This document shows positions 43,170 to 51,321 of a stretch of DNA of 64,000 bases, piece after piece. The position numbers and the translations under genes are program-made. The stretch is from Mesorhizobium tamadayense (GTDB lineage Bacteria; Pseudomonadota; Alphaproteobacteria; Rhizobiales; Rhizobiaceae): assembly GCF_003863365.1 (NCBI RefSeq), contig NZ_RQXT01000016.1, positions 56,287-120,286 of the forward strand. The letters are read 5' to 3'. Below the pieces are notes generated by a model that searched no databases, was not told the DNA's origin, and worked only from the letters and a program-made list of their open reading frames with translations. Each line of letters starts with the position of its first letter. Position 1 is the stretch's first letter.

Positions 43170-43967
43170 ATGGAGAGAAACGGACGCAGCCTCCCGGAAA
43201 CCGTGCTCCTGTCGATCCGCGGCAGAAAGATGCGCAAGGCGAAAACGACGCCGCCCAAACGGATCGGCGACGCCGAGATGGTGGTTGCCTCCTACAACGT
43301 CCACAAATGCATCGGCACCGACCGCAAATTCGACCCCGAGCGGACCGCGCGCGTCATCCGCGAAATCAGTCCCGACGTGATCGCGCTGCAGGAGGCGGAC
43401 AACCGCTTCGGCGACCGCGCCGGCCTGCTCGACCTCAACCGTCTCGAAATCGAAACGGGGCTGGTGCCGGTACCGGTCAGCGGAAACGGCAAGGCGCATG
43501 GCTGGCGCGGCAACGTGCTTCTGTTCAAGCGCGGCACCGTGCGCGACGTTCACCAGATCAAGCTGCCGGGCCTGGAGCCGCGCGGAGCGCTGGTCGCCGA
43601 GATCGATCTCGACGAGAACCGGACGCTGCGTGTGATCGCGGCCCATCTCGGCCTGCTGCGGCGCTCGCGCTCGGAACAGGCACGCGTCGTGCTCGATATC
43701 ATGAGCAGCGCGGATGAAAGGCCGACGCTATTGCTCGGCGACCTCAACGAATGGCGCCTGGGCAACCGCTCGGCGCTCAACACGCTGCACACGACCTTCG
43801 GCCCGCCGCCGGCGGTGCCCACCTTCCCATCGGGCCTGCCGGTGCTGGCGCTCGACCGCATCATGGGCAACCGGCAAGGCATGGTCACGGCCGTGGAAGC
43901 GCATGACACGCCGCTGTCGCGGGTCGCCTCCGATCATTTGCCGCTCACGGCTTACGTGCATCTCTAG
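43170..43967 (+). CDS. Endonuclease/exonuclease/phosphatase (EEP) family protein
   Basis: A 265-residue EEP-fold protein. Catalytic motifs: VASYNVHKCIG, VIALQEADNRFG, LLLGDLNEWR and the final SDHLPLTAYVHL. Members cleave phosphodiester bonds in nucleic acids or phospholipids. No signal peptide is evident; the basic N-terminus (about 35 residues) is poorly ordered. The place next to a cardiolipin synthase is repeated in many proteobacteria and suggests a lipid-related role, but that is inference. Confidence 0.88.
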   Translation: MERNGRSLPETVLLSIRGRKMRKAKTTPPKRIGDAEMVVASYNVHKCIGTDRKFDPERTARVIREISPDVIALQEADNRFGDRAGLLDLNRLEIETGLVPVPVSGNGKAHGWRGNVLLFKRGTVRDVHQIKLPGLEPRGALVAEIDLDENRTLRVIAAHLGLLRRSRSEQARVVLDIMSSADERPTLLLGDLNEWRLGNRSALNTLHTTFGPPPAVPTFPSGLPVLALDRIMGNRQGMVTAVEAHDTPLSRVASDHLPLTAYVHL

Positions 43968-44083
43968 CGCGTGGCGCGGCCAGACCGCCATCTCGCGGAC
44001 ATGGCGATGGATCCAGTCCATCCGCCGGCCCGCGGATCGCTGACAGGCCGGCGCCATCGGCCGCTTCGGCGCTTCTTCGCCTC

Positions 44084-44956
44084 CTACCATGCCGGCACGT
44101 TTGCCCATGCGCCGACAAAGGGCGGCGTCATCACGCAGGACCGTTGCTCGACCGCTTCGCGGCACAGCCTTTCGGCCAGCGTGTCGACCTCGATCTCGTC
44201 GGCGGTCGCTATGCCCAGGCGCTCGGCCATCGGCAGCAGGCTGCGCAGGGTCTCCGCGATATAGTTGTAGAGCGGCGAGGCCGGTCCGCTGCCGGCGAGG
44301 CCGGCGGAAATCATCTGAGGCGCCGGGAGCCCCGCGGCAGCGAAAGTCACCGGCAGCCTGCCGCCCATGTCGATCTCGAAGCCAGCGCGCTCGATCGTAT
44401 CGGTGATCCAGCCGACGCAGCGGCTGAACAGCGGCCCGTCGGGAACGCTGCGCGCGAGCGGCATCGCCATCTCCTGGAAGGCGACGATGCCGCCTGGCCT
44501 GACATGGCCGGCAAGCCGCCTGAGCGTCGCGGACGGATCTGGCAGGTACATCAGCACCAGCCGGCCGATCACGGCATCGAAAGTTTCGTCTGGCGCGAAG
44601 GTGTCGAGATCTTCGGCGGCAAACCTGGTCCAGTGGCATTGCCCGGCCTCGGTGGCGCGGCGCTCCGCTAGGTCTATTGCCTCCGCAGAACGGTCCACGC
44701 CAAGCACCATGCCCCGGGGACCGACCATCTTGCCGGCCAGCAGCGACACGTCGCCCACGCCGCAGCCGATGTCGAGCACGCGCATGCCCGGCTGAATTCC
44801 CGCACGGCGCAGCATGTCTTCCGTGAAGTCGCGGATCAGCGCGCCCTGCAGCGCCAGCCGCTGCAGCTCGCGCGTGGAATAACCCAGCGCGTAAGGGCGC
44901 GGATCGGTTGTAGGCGCATCGGCGCCCATGCCGAAACTGGCAAGCCTCTTGTCCAT
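44084..44956 (-). CDS. Class I SAM-dependent methyltransferase
   Basis: A 290-residue methyltransferase. Motif I MRVLDIGCGVGDVSLLAGKM is at about residues 55-75, motif II is GVDRSAEAIDLAERRA, and motif IV appears as FDAVIGRLVLMYLPD; HVRPGGIVAFQEMAMP is motif VI. The substrate is unknown; the pattern is closest to UbiE/small-molecule methyltransferases. The start is ATG 44956 behind GGAGAG. It lies downstream of a split O-methyltransferase gene on the same strand, so both may belong to one unit. Confidence 0.87.
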   Translation of the reverse strand: MDKRLASFGMGADAPTTDPRPYALGYSTRELQRLALQGALIRDFTEDMLRRAGIQPGMRVLDIGCGVGDVSLLAGKMVGPRGMVLGVDRSAEAIDLAERRATEAGQCHWTRFAAEDLDTFAPDETFDAVIGRLVLMYLPDPSATLRRLAGHVRPGGIVAFQEMAMPLARSVPDGPLFSRCVGWITDTIERAGFEIDMGGRLPVTFAAAGLPAPQMISAGLAGSGPASPLYNYIAETLRSLLPMAERLGIATADEIEVDTLAERLCREAVEQRSCVMTPPFVGAWANVPAW

Positions 44957-45033
44957 GAATCTCTCCTCTTTCGCTGAGAAGGCTGTTCGTTGTCTTTCGC
45001 CGATTGGGTCTTTCGTCGATTGGCGGACGCCGG

Positions 45034-45294
45034 TCATTTGATCCCCACGATGATCGACGCGGGGCCGGCGAGATGCTCGCAGCGGACGTCCGCAAAGCCG
45101 GCCTCCTTGACCCAGCCGATGCCCTCGGCGCGGGTGTAGTCGAAGCCCCCATTGGTATTGACCAGCATGTTGAGACTCATCAGCAGCCCCGCGGCATTCT
45201 CCCGCCGCTCGTCATCGATGATCTGGTCGTAGACGATGAGCGCGCCGCCCTTCGGCAACGCCGACCAGGCCTTGGCGAGCAGCGCGCGCTTCAC
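45034..45294 (-). CDS. O-methyltransferase, C-terminal part (split by frameshift)
   Basis: An 86-codon frame starting with GTG 45294, reading [20 protein letters not shown] and [20 protein letters not shown], ending [14 protein letters not shown]. This is the C-terminal part of the SAM domain of a dimeric methyltransferase. It continues the preceding frame, which stops in HDWNL; in intact relatives HDWNL is followed by two or so residues and then K-x-x-L. Its start overlaps that stop by four bases (GTGA), but it has no substrate-binding dimerisation domain of its own. Confidence 0.75.
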   Translation of the reverse strand: MKRALLAKAWSALPKGGALIVYDQIIDDERRENAAGLLMSLNMLVNTNGGFDYTRAEGIGWVKEAGFADVRCEHLAGPASIIVGIK

Positions 45295-46088
45295 AGGTTC
45301 CAGTCGTGAAGGATGTGACCCATCACCAGCACTTCGGCCGAAGGCAGCGGCCCGGCGAGGAAATCGCCCGAATAAAAGCTCAGCCTGTCCGCCAGCGCAT
45401 GCCGCTCGACATAGGCCTCAAACACCGGCCGCATCGGCGGCAGGTCGAAGCCGCCGCCGGCGAGATGGGAATGGAGGCGTCCGACCTCGACCGGAAGCAT
45501 GCCTTCGGCCGTGCCGATGTCGATGAAAGTGTCGTAGTTCGCCCAGGGAAAGCGACGGGCGAGCGCTTCCGCCGCCTGCAGGCTGCCGCCGCTCATCGCC
45601 TTGGCGAACATCTCTACCTTCTCCGGGTCCGAAAACAGCATCTCGAAGAGGTCCTCGCCGTCCTCGGTGCCGTTTTGCGGCTTGCCGGTCCTGAGCGCCT
45701 CGGTGAGCGAACCCCAGTTCGCGTAGAGCCGCTGTCCCGCCCCGGCGAGCATGCCGCCGACATAGGTCGCCTTGTTGCTGTCGAGATAGCGGCCGGTCAC
45801 CGGCGTGTTGCGGTAGACGCCCGCCTCGCGCTCCAGCATGCCGAGCGCCACTAGCGCGTCGAAGAAGTCGCGCGCTCCACGCTGATGCAATCCGAGCCGG
45901 CTGCGCAACGTCTCGCAATCGAGGGGTCCGGCGGCCAGCTCGGTGAAAAGGCCGAGCTCGACGGCGCTCAGCAACGTCTTCGACGCCCAGAAGCCCAGAC
46001 CCAGCTGCATGATGCCTTCAGGCGAGAGTTCCGTGACGTCCCTTTCTCCTGCCGTCGCTTTCGTCGCCTCGGTGATGCGTGTGTCCAT
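45291..46088 (-). CDS. O-methyltransferase (hydroxyneurosporene/acetylserotonin type), N-terminal part, frameshifted
   Basis: A 265-residue frame with an N-terminal dimerisation winged helix ([20 protein letters not shown], then [20 protein letters not shown]), followed by the SAM motif [18 protein letters not shown] and [20 protein letters not shown]. It stops at [13 protein letters not shown], immediately before the last third of the Rossmann fold, which is encoded in the next frame (45034-45294). A loss of about four bases in a CTG-GAG-GTG-like sequence would explain the break. The start is ATG 46088 behind AGGAGG. Activity as two chains is possible but unproven. Confidence 0.85.
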   Translation of the reverse strand: MDTRITEATKATAGERDVTELSPEGIMQLGLGFWASKTLLSAVELGLFTELAAGPLDCETLRSRLGLHQRGARDFFDALVALGMLEREAGVYRNTPVTGRYLDSNKATYVGGMLAGAGQRLYANWGSLTEALRTGKPQNGTEDGEDLFEMLFSDPEKVEMFAKAMSGGSLQAAEALARRFPWANYDTFIDIGTAEGMLPVEVGRLHSHLAGGGFDLPPMRPVFEAYVERHALADRLSFYSGDFLAGPLPSAEVLVMGHILHDWNL

Positions 46089-46297
46089 GACTGTCCTCCT
46101 GGCTCCGGAGCCTGATCCATTGAAACGGGATGAGGCTCCATCCGGTTGATCGGCCACGATCTTGCCGGATCGAAAGGTTCCGGATCGCGGCCCAGGTCAC
46201 GGCGAGAATGTCGGGGAAGCCGGCTACCGGTTGATTTCAGCGGGCGAGAATTCGGTTACAATCGTAACGGAGACGGCAGTTGATTGGACCGTCGACG

Positions 46298-48814
46298 TCA
46301 GTGCAGTTGGCGGGCGAGGCATTGCGCGACAGCCGCCGACAGCAGCGGCTTCTTGATGACTTCGCTTATGCCGGCGGCCGTCAGTTGACGGGACCTCAGC
46401 GGACGGCCGTAGCCGGTCATCAGCACGATCGGCAGGTCCGGCCGGATGCGATGCAGCTGGCCGGAAAGCTCGATGCCCGTCATCTCCGGCATGACCTCGT
46501 CGGTCAACACCAGATCGAAGCGCTCCGGCTCGGCGCGGAACGCCTTGAGCGCGGCAGGCGTGCGGTCGAAGCCGACCGGCTCGTAACCGAGCGCGGCCAG
46601 CATCTCCTCGGCAAGCTGCATGAGCGGCCTGTCATCGTCGACGACAAGGATCGTCTCGCCATTGCCATACTCGACCGGTGTCTCGGCGGGCTCCGCCTCG
46701 CTATCAGGCACATCGGCAGCCGCGCGATCGATCCGCGGAAAGTAGATTTCGAACGTCGTGCCTTCGCCGACCCTGCTCCTCACATCCACCGCGCCCCCGT
46801 GCACCGCGATGATGCCGTGCGCCGTCGACAGGCCGAGCCCGGTGCCCTGCCCCGCCGGCTTGGTCGTGAAGAACGGCTCGAAGATGCGCTCCAGGGTCGG
46901 CTGATCCATCCCGCTGCCATCGTCGCTGACGCAAAGCCGGATATAGCGGGCGGGGGCCAGGCTGGCATGCGACAGCATCCTGGCCTCCGCAAGGTCCGTC
47001 GTGCCGAGACCGATCCGCAACACGCCGCGATTGTTCATCGCCTGCGCCGCGTTCGTGCCGAGATTCATGACCACCTGCTGAAGCTCGGTCGGATCGCCCA
47101 TCATCGCTGCGTCGCCGGCGGAAAGATGCGTCTTTACCGAAAGCGTGGCGGGGAACGAGGCGCGCAGCAGGTCGACCGCCTCCGCCACCACGGGTTCCAC
47201 CCGCAGCGCGCGGTGCTGCCGCTCGCGGCGGCGGCCGAAGGCAAGGATCTGCTCGGTGACATCCTGCGCCCGGCCGCCGGCCTTCATGATCTGCTGGACA
47301 TAGCGCCGCGCGCGCGAATCCTTGAGCAGCACCGCCAGCGCCATCTCGCTGTAACCGAGAATGGCGCCAAGGATGTTGTTGAACTCGTGCGCTATGCCGC
47401 CGGCAAGCGTTCCGATCGCCTCCAGCCGCTGCGACTGGTTGAGCCGGGCCTGCAGGGCCTCGCGCTCGCGCTCGCTCCGCTCGCGGGCGATGGCGTTGGC
47501 GAAGATCTCGGCGGCGGTGCGCAGGAGGGCGATGTCGTCGTCGGCCCAATGCCTTTCATGCGTGACGGCGTCGAGAGCCAGGAAGCCCAGACGCTCCCCG
47601 GTGTGCCAGAGCGGAATGCACAGCCAGGAGCGCAGCCGATCGGCCCCGAGCCGCGCCTTCTCCGAGCCATCCGGAAGCTCGCCGACACGGGGGACCGAGA
47701 TGCAGCCCTGGCGCTCGTGGTCCTTGAGCGTCCAGCGCGAAGCGAGCTCGATCATGTCCTTGGCCGAACGCGCCGGCATATCTATGCCCGGGCGGCGATA
47801 GGCGTAGCCGCCGGACGGTCCGGTGTCGCCCGCACGGCTGACGACGATCTGCGCGCCGTCGAGCCCGGCCTGGGCCACGAGGCGCGAGAGGCCCTCGCTG
47901 ATTTCGGCGCGGATGCGGTCGCGCGGCAGGTTGATGAACTGGGACGAGATCGAGGCGATCAGGCGCTCGAATTCCAACCGCTCGCGCAGGATCTGCGCGT
48001 TGCGGCGGAGGCGCGCGAGCAGATAGGCCACGTAGCCCACAAGGATCAGCGCTGCGGCGTAAAGCAGCGCCTGGAACAGCGAGGCTCTGGCGGCCACTCG
48101 TCCGTGCGCCTGGAGATAGACGTCCTGCAGCGCGCGGGCCCGCTCGCTGGTCGGCGCGGCCTGCAGACGTGCGACGAGATCGTCGACCGCCGGCAGCCGC
48201 GCGACGATGAGCCGGGCGTGCGACAAAAGCGACCCGATATCGCTTGCCGATGGCGTGTCGACGGAGGGTCTTTCCAGCCGGTCGAGCGCGGCGGTCACCG
48301 CCTTCGCCGCCTCCGGCTGGGGATCGCCGATGAAGCGCGACATCGCGGTCGTGAGAACTCCGATCTCGACCGCCCGCAGACCGCCGCCCTCGGTCGCAAG
48401 CCGGCTGCTCATATAGTTGAAATAGTTCAGGGAATTCTGCAGCAGCGCATTGTCCGACTTGAACGCCTCGACAAGCGCTTCCTCGTCGCGCACCGCAGCC
48501 GTGACCCCGGCGACACGCCGGTCGATGTCGGCCTGGGCCTCGCCGCCCGCGACGTCGCGGGCGATGGGCAGGCTGCGTGTCGCCTCGTCCAGTCTCCCGA
48601 CCGAACGGACAAGCGGGTCATAGTCGCGCAGCAGCCCCGTGCGCGCCCTGAGCACGTCGCGCTGGAGGGCCGCGTTGTAGAGGATGACGGTCCTCAGCGC
48701 GTCAAGCGCGCGTTCGTGGCGCGCGGCGTCCGGAGCCGCGCCCTGCACCAGAAGGTAGGTGAGCACGATGAGCAGGCAGGCGATGACCGGCGCCAGGATG
48801 GGAAGCGACTTCAT
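46298..48814 (-). CDS. VirA-like hybrid sensor histidine kinase
   Basis: An 838-residue membrane kinase. A transmembrane helix at residues 5-25 and another at about 245-267 (FQALLYAAALILVGYVAYLL) bracket a roughly 220-residue helical periplasmic sensor. A GAF-like domain follows (about 290-460), then the HisKA dimerisation helix with LAGGIAHEFNNILGAILGYS (His near 475), the HATPase motifs NLGTNAAQAM, DDGSGM and GQGTGLGLSTAHGII, and a C-terminal receiver domain with DLVLTDEVMPEMTGIEL. The order TM-sensor-TM-GAF-kinase-receiver is that of VirA. Its ATG overlaps the stop of the diheme peroxidase gene (ATGA). The VirG-like regulator lies beyond that gene, divergently. Confidence 0.93.
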   Translation of the reverse strand: MKSLPILAPVIACLLIVLTYLLVQGAAPDAARHERALDALRTVILYNAALQRDVLRARTGLLRDYDPLVRSVGRLDEATRSLPIARDVAGGEAQADIDRRVAGVTAAVRDEEALVEAFKSDNALLQNSLNYFNYMSSRLATEGGGLRAVEIGVLTTAMSRFIGDPQPEAAKAVTAALDRLERPSVDTPSASDIGSLLSHARLIVARLPAVDDLVARLQAAPTSERARALQDVYLQAHGRVAARASLFQALLYAAALILVGYVAYLLARLRRNAQILRERLEFERLIASISSQFINLPRDRIRAEISEGLSRLVAQAGLDGAQIVVSRAGDTGPSGGYAYRRPGIDMPARSAKDMIELASRWTLKDHERQGCISVPRVGELPDGSEKARLGADRLRSWLCIPLWHTGERLGFLALDAVTHERHWADDDIALLRTAAEIFANAIARERSEREREALQARLNQSQRLEAIGTLAGGIAHEFNNILGAILGYSEMALAVLLKDSRARRYVQQIMKAGGRAQDVTEQILAFGRRRERQHRALRVEPVVAEAVDLLRASFPATLSVKTHLSAGDAAMMGDPTELQQVVMNLGTNAAQAMNNRGVLRIGLGTTDLAEARMLSHASLAPARYIRLCVSDDGSGMDQPTLERIFEPFFTTKPAGQGTGLGLSTAHGIIAVHGGAVDVRSRVGEGTTFEIYFPRIDRAAADVPDSEAEPAETPVEYGNGETILVVDDDRPLMQLAEEMLAALGYEPVGFDRTPAALKAFRAEPERFDLVLTDEVMPEMTGIELSGQLHRIRPDLPIVLMTGYGRPLRSRQLTAAGISEVIKKPLLSAAVAQCLARQLH

Positions 48815-49833
48815 TGCTGCGGATGATCGGCTGCGCTGGTCAACGGCTTGCCGCGGTAGCGGCCCGTCAGCGTGCCGAGGAATTGGACGATCAGGTTGAC
48901 ATCGCGCCAGTCGAGTTCCCGGCCGAGCTGGTTGCGCGCCATGATCCGCACCGCATCGGCAAGCGAGGCGGTGCGGCCGTCGTGGAAATACGGCGCCGTC
49001 ACGGCGACATTGCGCAGGCTCGGAACGCGGAACACATGGCGGTCGGCCTCGACACCGGTGATGGCGAAGCGGCCGAGGTCGGCCGTGGTGACGGTCTTCT
49101 GCCCGGCAAACGGATCCTGGAAGATGCCGAACTTCTGGAACAGGTTGCCGCCGACATTGACGCCCTGGTGACAGGCGATGCAACCATAGGCCTTGAACAG
49201 CCGATAGCCATGCTCCTCGTCGCGGGTGATGGCGTCGCGCTCGCCCTTGAGGTAGCGGTCGAACGGGGCATCGGGCGTGATGAGCGAGCGTTGAAAGGCG
49301 GCGAGCGCGTCGAGCACGTCCGTGCGGCCTGGCGCGGCGCTGTAGGCGCCGGCGAACCTTTGCGAATAGTCCGGGTCCGCGCGCAGCTTGGCGAGCAATT
49401 CGTCCCAGCTCGTATTCATCAGCCTTTGGTCGAGCAGGGCCGCCTCGTTCTGCTCTTCGAAGCTGCGGAAATTGCCGCGCCAGTTGAGGCGGAAATCGAG
49501 CGCCGCATTGAAGACGGTCGGCGCGTTGAAGTCGAGACGCTCGCCACTCGCCGCCACCGAACGCGCCTGGCCGTCGTCGCCGCTGAGATCGAGCCTGTGG
49601 CAGGAGCTGCAGGCGAGCGCATCGCCATGCGACAGCCGCGGATCGTTGAAGAGAAGCTCGCCGAGCGCGATCCTGGCCTGGTCGGCGGGTCCGGCATCCG
49701 TTACCGGCGCGATCGGCTCGCCCATTTCGGGAGCTGGCCGACCGGCCTCGATCAAGGCAAAAGGTGCCGCCGCTGCCAGGCAAAGCGGAACAAAAAGCCC
49801 TGCCCGGAACTTACCAGTCTGCTCATGCGCCAT
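48811..49833 (-). CDS. Diheme cytochrome-c peroxidase-family protein
   Basis: A 340-residue protein with an N-terminal signal peptide (FRAGLFVPLCLAAAAPFALI). Two c-type heme motifs are present: CSSCH at about residue 85 and CIACH near 225. Other marks are GELLFNDPRLSHGDALACSS and the C-terminal VFRVPSLRNVAVTAPYFHDG, both typical of CcpA/MauG-like diheme peroxidases of the periplasm. It is co-translated with the VirA-like kinase (ATGA overlap), which suggests that its product or redox state is linked to the kinase's signal (inference). The start is ATG 49833. Confidence 0.92.
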   Translation of the reverse strand: MAHEQTGKFRAGLFVPLCLAAAAPFALIEAGRPAPEMGEPIAPVTDAGPADQARIALGELLFNDPRLSHGDALACSSCHRLDLSGDDGQARSVAASGERLDFNAPTVFNAALDFRLNWRGNFRSFEEQNEAALLDQRLMNTSWDELLAKLRADPDYSQRFAGAYSAAPGRTDVLDALAAFQRSLITPDAPFDRYLKGERDAITRDEEHGYRLFKAYGCIACHQGVNVGGNLFQKFGIFQDPFAGQKTVTTADLGRFAITGVEADRHVFRVPSLRNVAVTAPYFHDGRTASLADAVRIMARNQLGRELDWRDVNLIVQFLGTLTGRYRGKPLTSAADHPQQ

Positions 49834-49955
49834 CGAGCGAGCCTTCGGTATATCCAATCAGGAAGATCACCGGCGCTTACCAACAGATCGCCGAAAATCG
49901 ACGTTTAATAAAGCAACGGCGAGGCCATGGGTTCCATGCTTGCGGACGGAGCGAG

Positions 49956-50735
49956 ATGTCTACCGAACAAAACGCGCGCCACGAAGAACAGGCACAAGAC
50001 GGGATAGAATCGTTAACGGCGGGAAAGCATATCCTTGTCGTCGACGACGACCCCGACATGCGCGCCATGCTTGCTAACTACCTGGAGGGCGAGAACTTCA
50101 GGGTCAGCGCCGTCGCCGACAGCCGGGCGATGTCGCGCGTTTTCAATGCACGGGCGGTGGACCTGATGATCCTCGACATGAAGCTTGCCGACGAAGATGG
50201 GTTCGACATCATGCGGCAGTTGGGCTGCCCGCCGGAGGCGCCGATCATCATCATCACCGGCCACAGGCGCGACGAGACGGACCGTATCGTCGGCCTGGAG
50301 CTCGGAGCCGACGACTATATAACCAAGCCCTTCAGCCTCAGGGAGCTGCTCGCGCGCGTGCGCGCCGTGCTCAGGCGATCGGGCTCGGCGCAACGGCGCC
50401 CGCAGGGCAGGAAGCATCCGCGCTACCGCTTTGCCGGCTGGGAACTCGACATGCGCACCAGGCGCCTCAAGTCGCCAGCGGGCGAAGCGACGCCGCTGAC
50501 CGCTGGCGAATTCAACCTCCTGGCGGCATTCCTCAGATCGCCGCAGCAGATCCTCAGCCGCGAGCAGCTTCTTGCCGCCAGCAGGATGCACGACGAGGAG
50601 GTGTTCGATCGCAGCATCGACGTGCAGATCCTGCGGCTGCGCCGCAAGCTCGAGGCAAATCCCAGCGAGCCGAAGCTCATCGTCACCGAACGCGGCGCCG
50701 GCTATGTGTTCGCGGCGGGGGTCGAGGCGGCCTAA
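49956..50735 (+). CDS. VirG-like OmpR-family response regulator
   Basis: A 259-residue response regulator. Receiver: ILVVDDDPDMRAMLANYLEG, phospho-acceptor Asp in LMILDMKLADEDGFDIM (near residue 73), and IIIITGHRRDETDRIVGLEL leading to ADDYITKPFSLRELLARVRA. DNA-binding: LTAGEFNLLAAFLRSPQQIL, SREQLLAASRMHDEEVFDRS, then IDVQILRLRRKLEANP and TERGAGYVFAAGVE. These segments follow VirG of Agrobacterium closely. ATG 49956 follows CGGAGC. It is divergent from the peroxidase/VirA-like kinase operon across 122 bp and should be the kinase's partner. Confidence 0.94.
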   Translation: MSTEQNARHEEQAQDGIESLTAGKHILVVDDDPDMRAMLANYLEGENFRVSAVADSRAMSRVFNARAVDLMILDMKLADEDGFDIMRQLGCPPEAPIIIITGHRRDETDRIVGLELGADDYITKPFSLRELLARVRAVLRRSGSAQRRPQGRKHPRYRFAGWELDMRTRRLKSPAGEATPLTAGEFNLLAAFLRSPQQILSREQLLAASRMHDEEVFDRSIDVQILRLRRKLEANPSEPKLIVTERGAGYVFAAGVEAA

Positions 50736-50778
50736 CATCGCGGCAAGGTGCGCTCGGCCCGCGGCCGTGCTTCAGCCC

Positions 50779-51123
50779 TCAGCAAACGGAAACCTTCCTG
50801 TAGTCTCCCGCCCCCCAGGCGAAATTGACAGACTGCCCATCGGCGAGGGTGTAGCAAGGCGAGTCGAAATTCCAGCGGACTCTGACCTGGACCCGCATGG
50901 TCCTCCCGCAATAATTGAAAATGCTGGCATTCTCGTTGTTGGGATGGACTTTGCGGATGATGCAGGCCGGCGCCGTCGCGGCATATGCGGCCTGGCTGCC
51001 GCCCGCCAGCGTCCCGCCGGCGACAAAAGCTGCCACAGCAGTTGAAGCGACCCAGGATCCGCTGATCGCGGTCACGACTGCGCGCCGCAAGGCGCCGGAC
51101 TTTGCTTGAGTTTTCACATACAT
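50779..51123 (-). CDS. Small secreted four-cysteine protein, tendamistat-like
   Basis: A 114-residue precursor with a long signal peptide (AVAAFVAGGTLAGGSQAAYA, cleavage near residue 48). The mature part of about 65 residues is beta-rich with four cysteines, PACIIRKVHP, NYCGRTMRVQVRVRW, DSPCYTLADGQSVNF and a C-terminal Cys. The CGRT(x)RV(x)V...DSPC(x)TLA(x)G pattern resembles small secreted proteins related to the tendamistat amylase-inhibitor fold, which I know mainly from actinobacteria. Assignment by pattern only. RBS AGGAGG precedes the ATG. Confidence 0.65.
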   Translation of the reverse strand: MYVKTQAKSGALRRAVVTAISGSWVASTAVAAFVAGGTLAGGSQAAYAATAPACIIRKVHPNNENASIFNYCGRTMRVQVRVRWNFDSPCYTLADGQSVNFAWGAGDYRKVSVC

Positions 51124-51321
51124 GGCAACCTCCTTTCCATGCTTTCGACGGCACAGTGAAGGAGGCCGGTTACAATGGGATTTCAGAGCCGGAAAACCTG
51201 GCTACATTTGAAACCGGACGGCGATCGCTATCGCCAGACAGAATGATGGGTACCTTTTTATGCAGGCAGGACCGGGTGGCGCTGTTCCGCCGGCGTCGCA
51301 AATTTCGTGCCGCCACGTTCA

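Noticed and set aside
45291..45294. Programmed ribosomal frameshift in the O-methyltransferase gene
   Set aside because: No slippery heptamer or downstream structure is seen at the junction; loss of bases is the simpler explanation.
46280..48826. An 848-codon open frame opposite the VirA-like kinase gene
   Set aside because: Antisense shadow of a well-supported kinase; composition is Arg/Ala/Asp-rich and no domain is visible.
48815..49783. N-terminal extension that would fuse the hybrid kinase to sequence inside the peroxidase gene
   Set aside because: The in-frame extension is an antisense-like, Arg-rich reading of the peroxidase gene in another frame; the ATG at 48814 with its ATGA overlap and membrane helix is the natural start.
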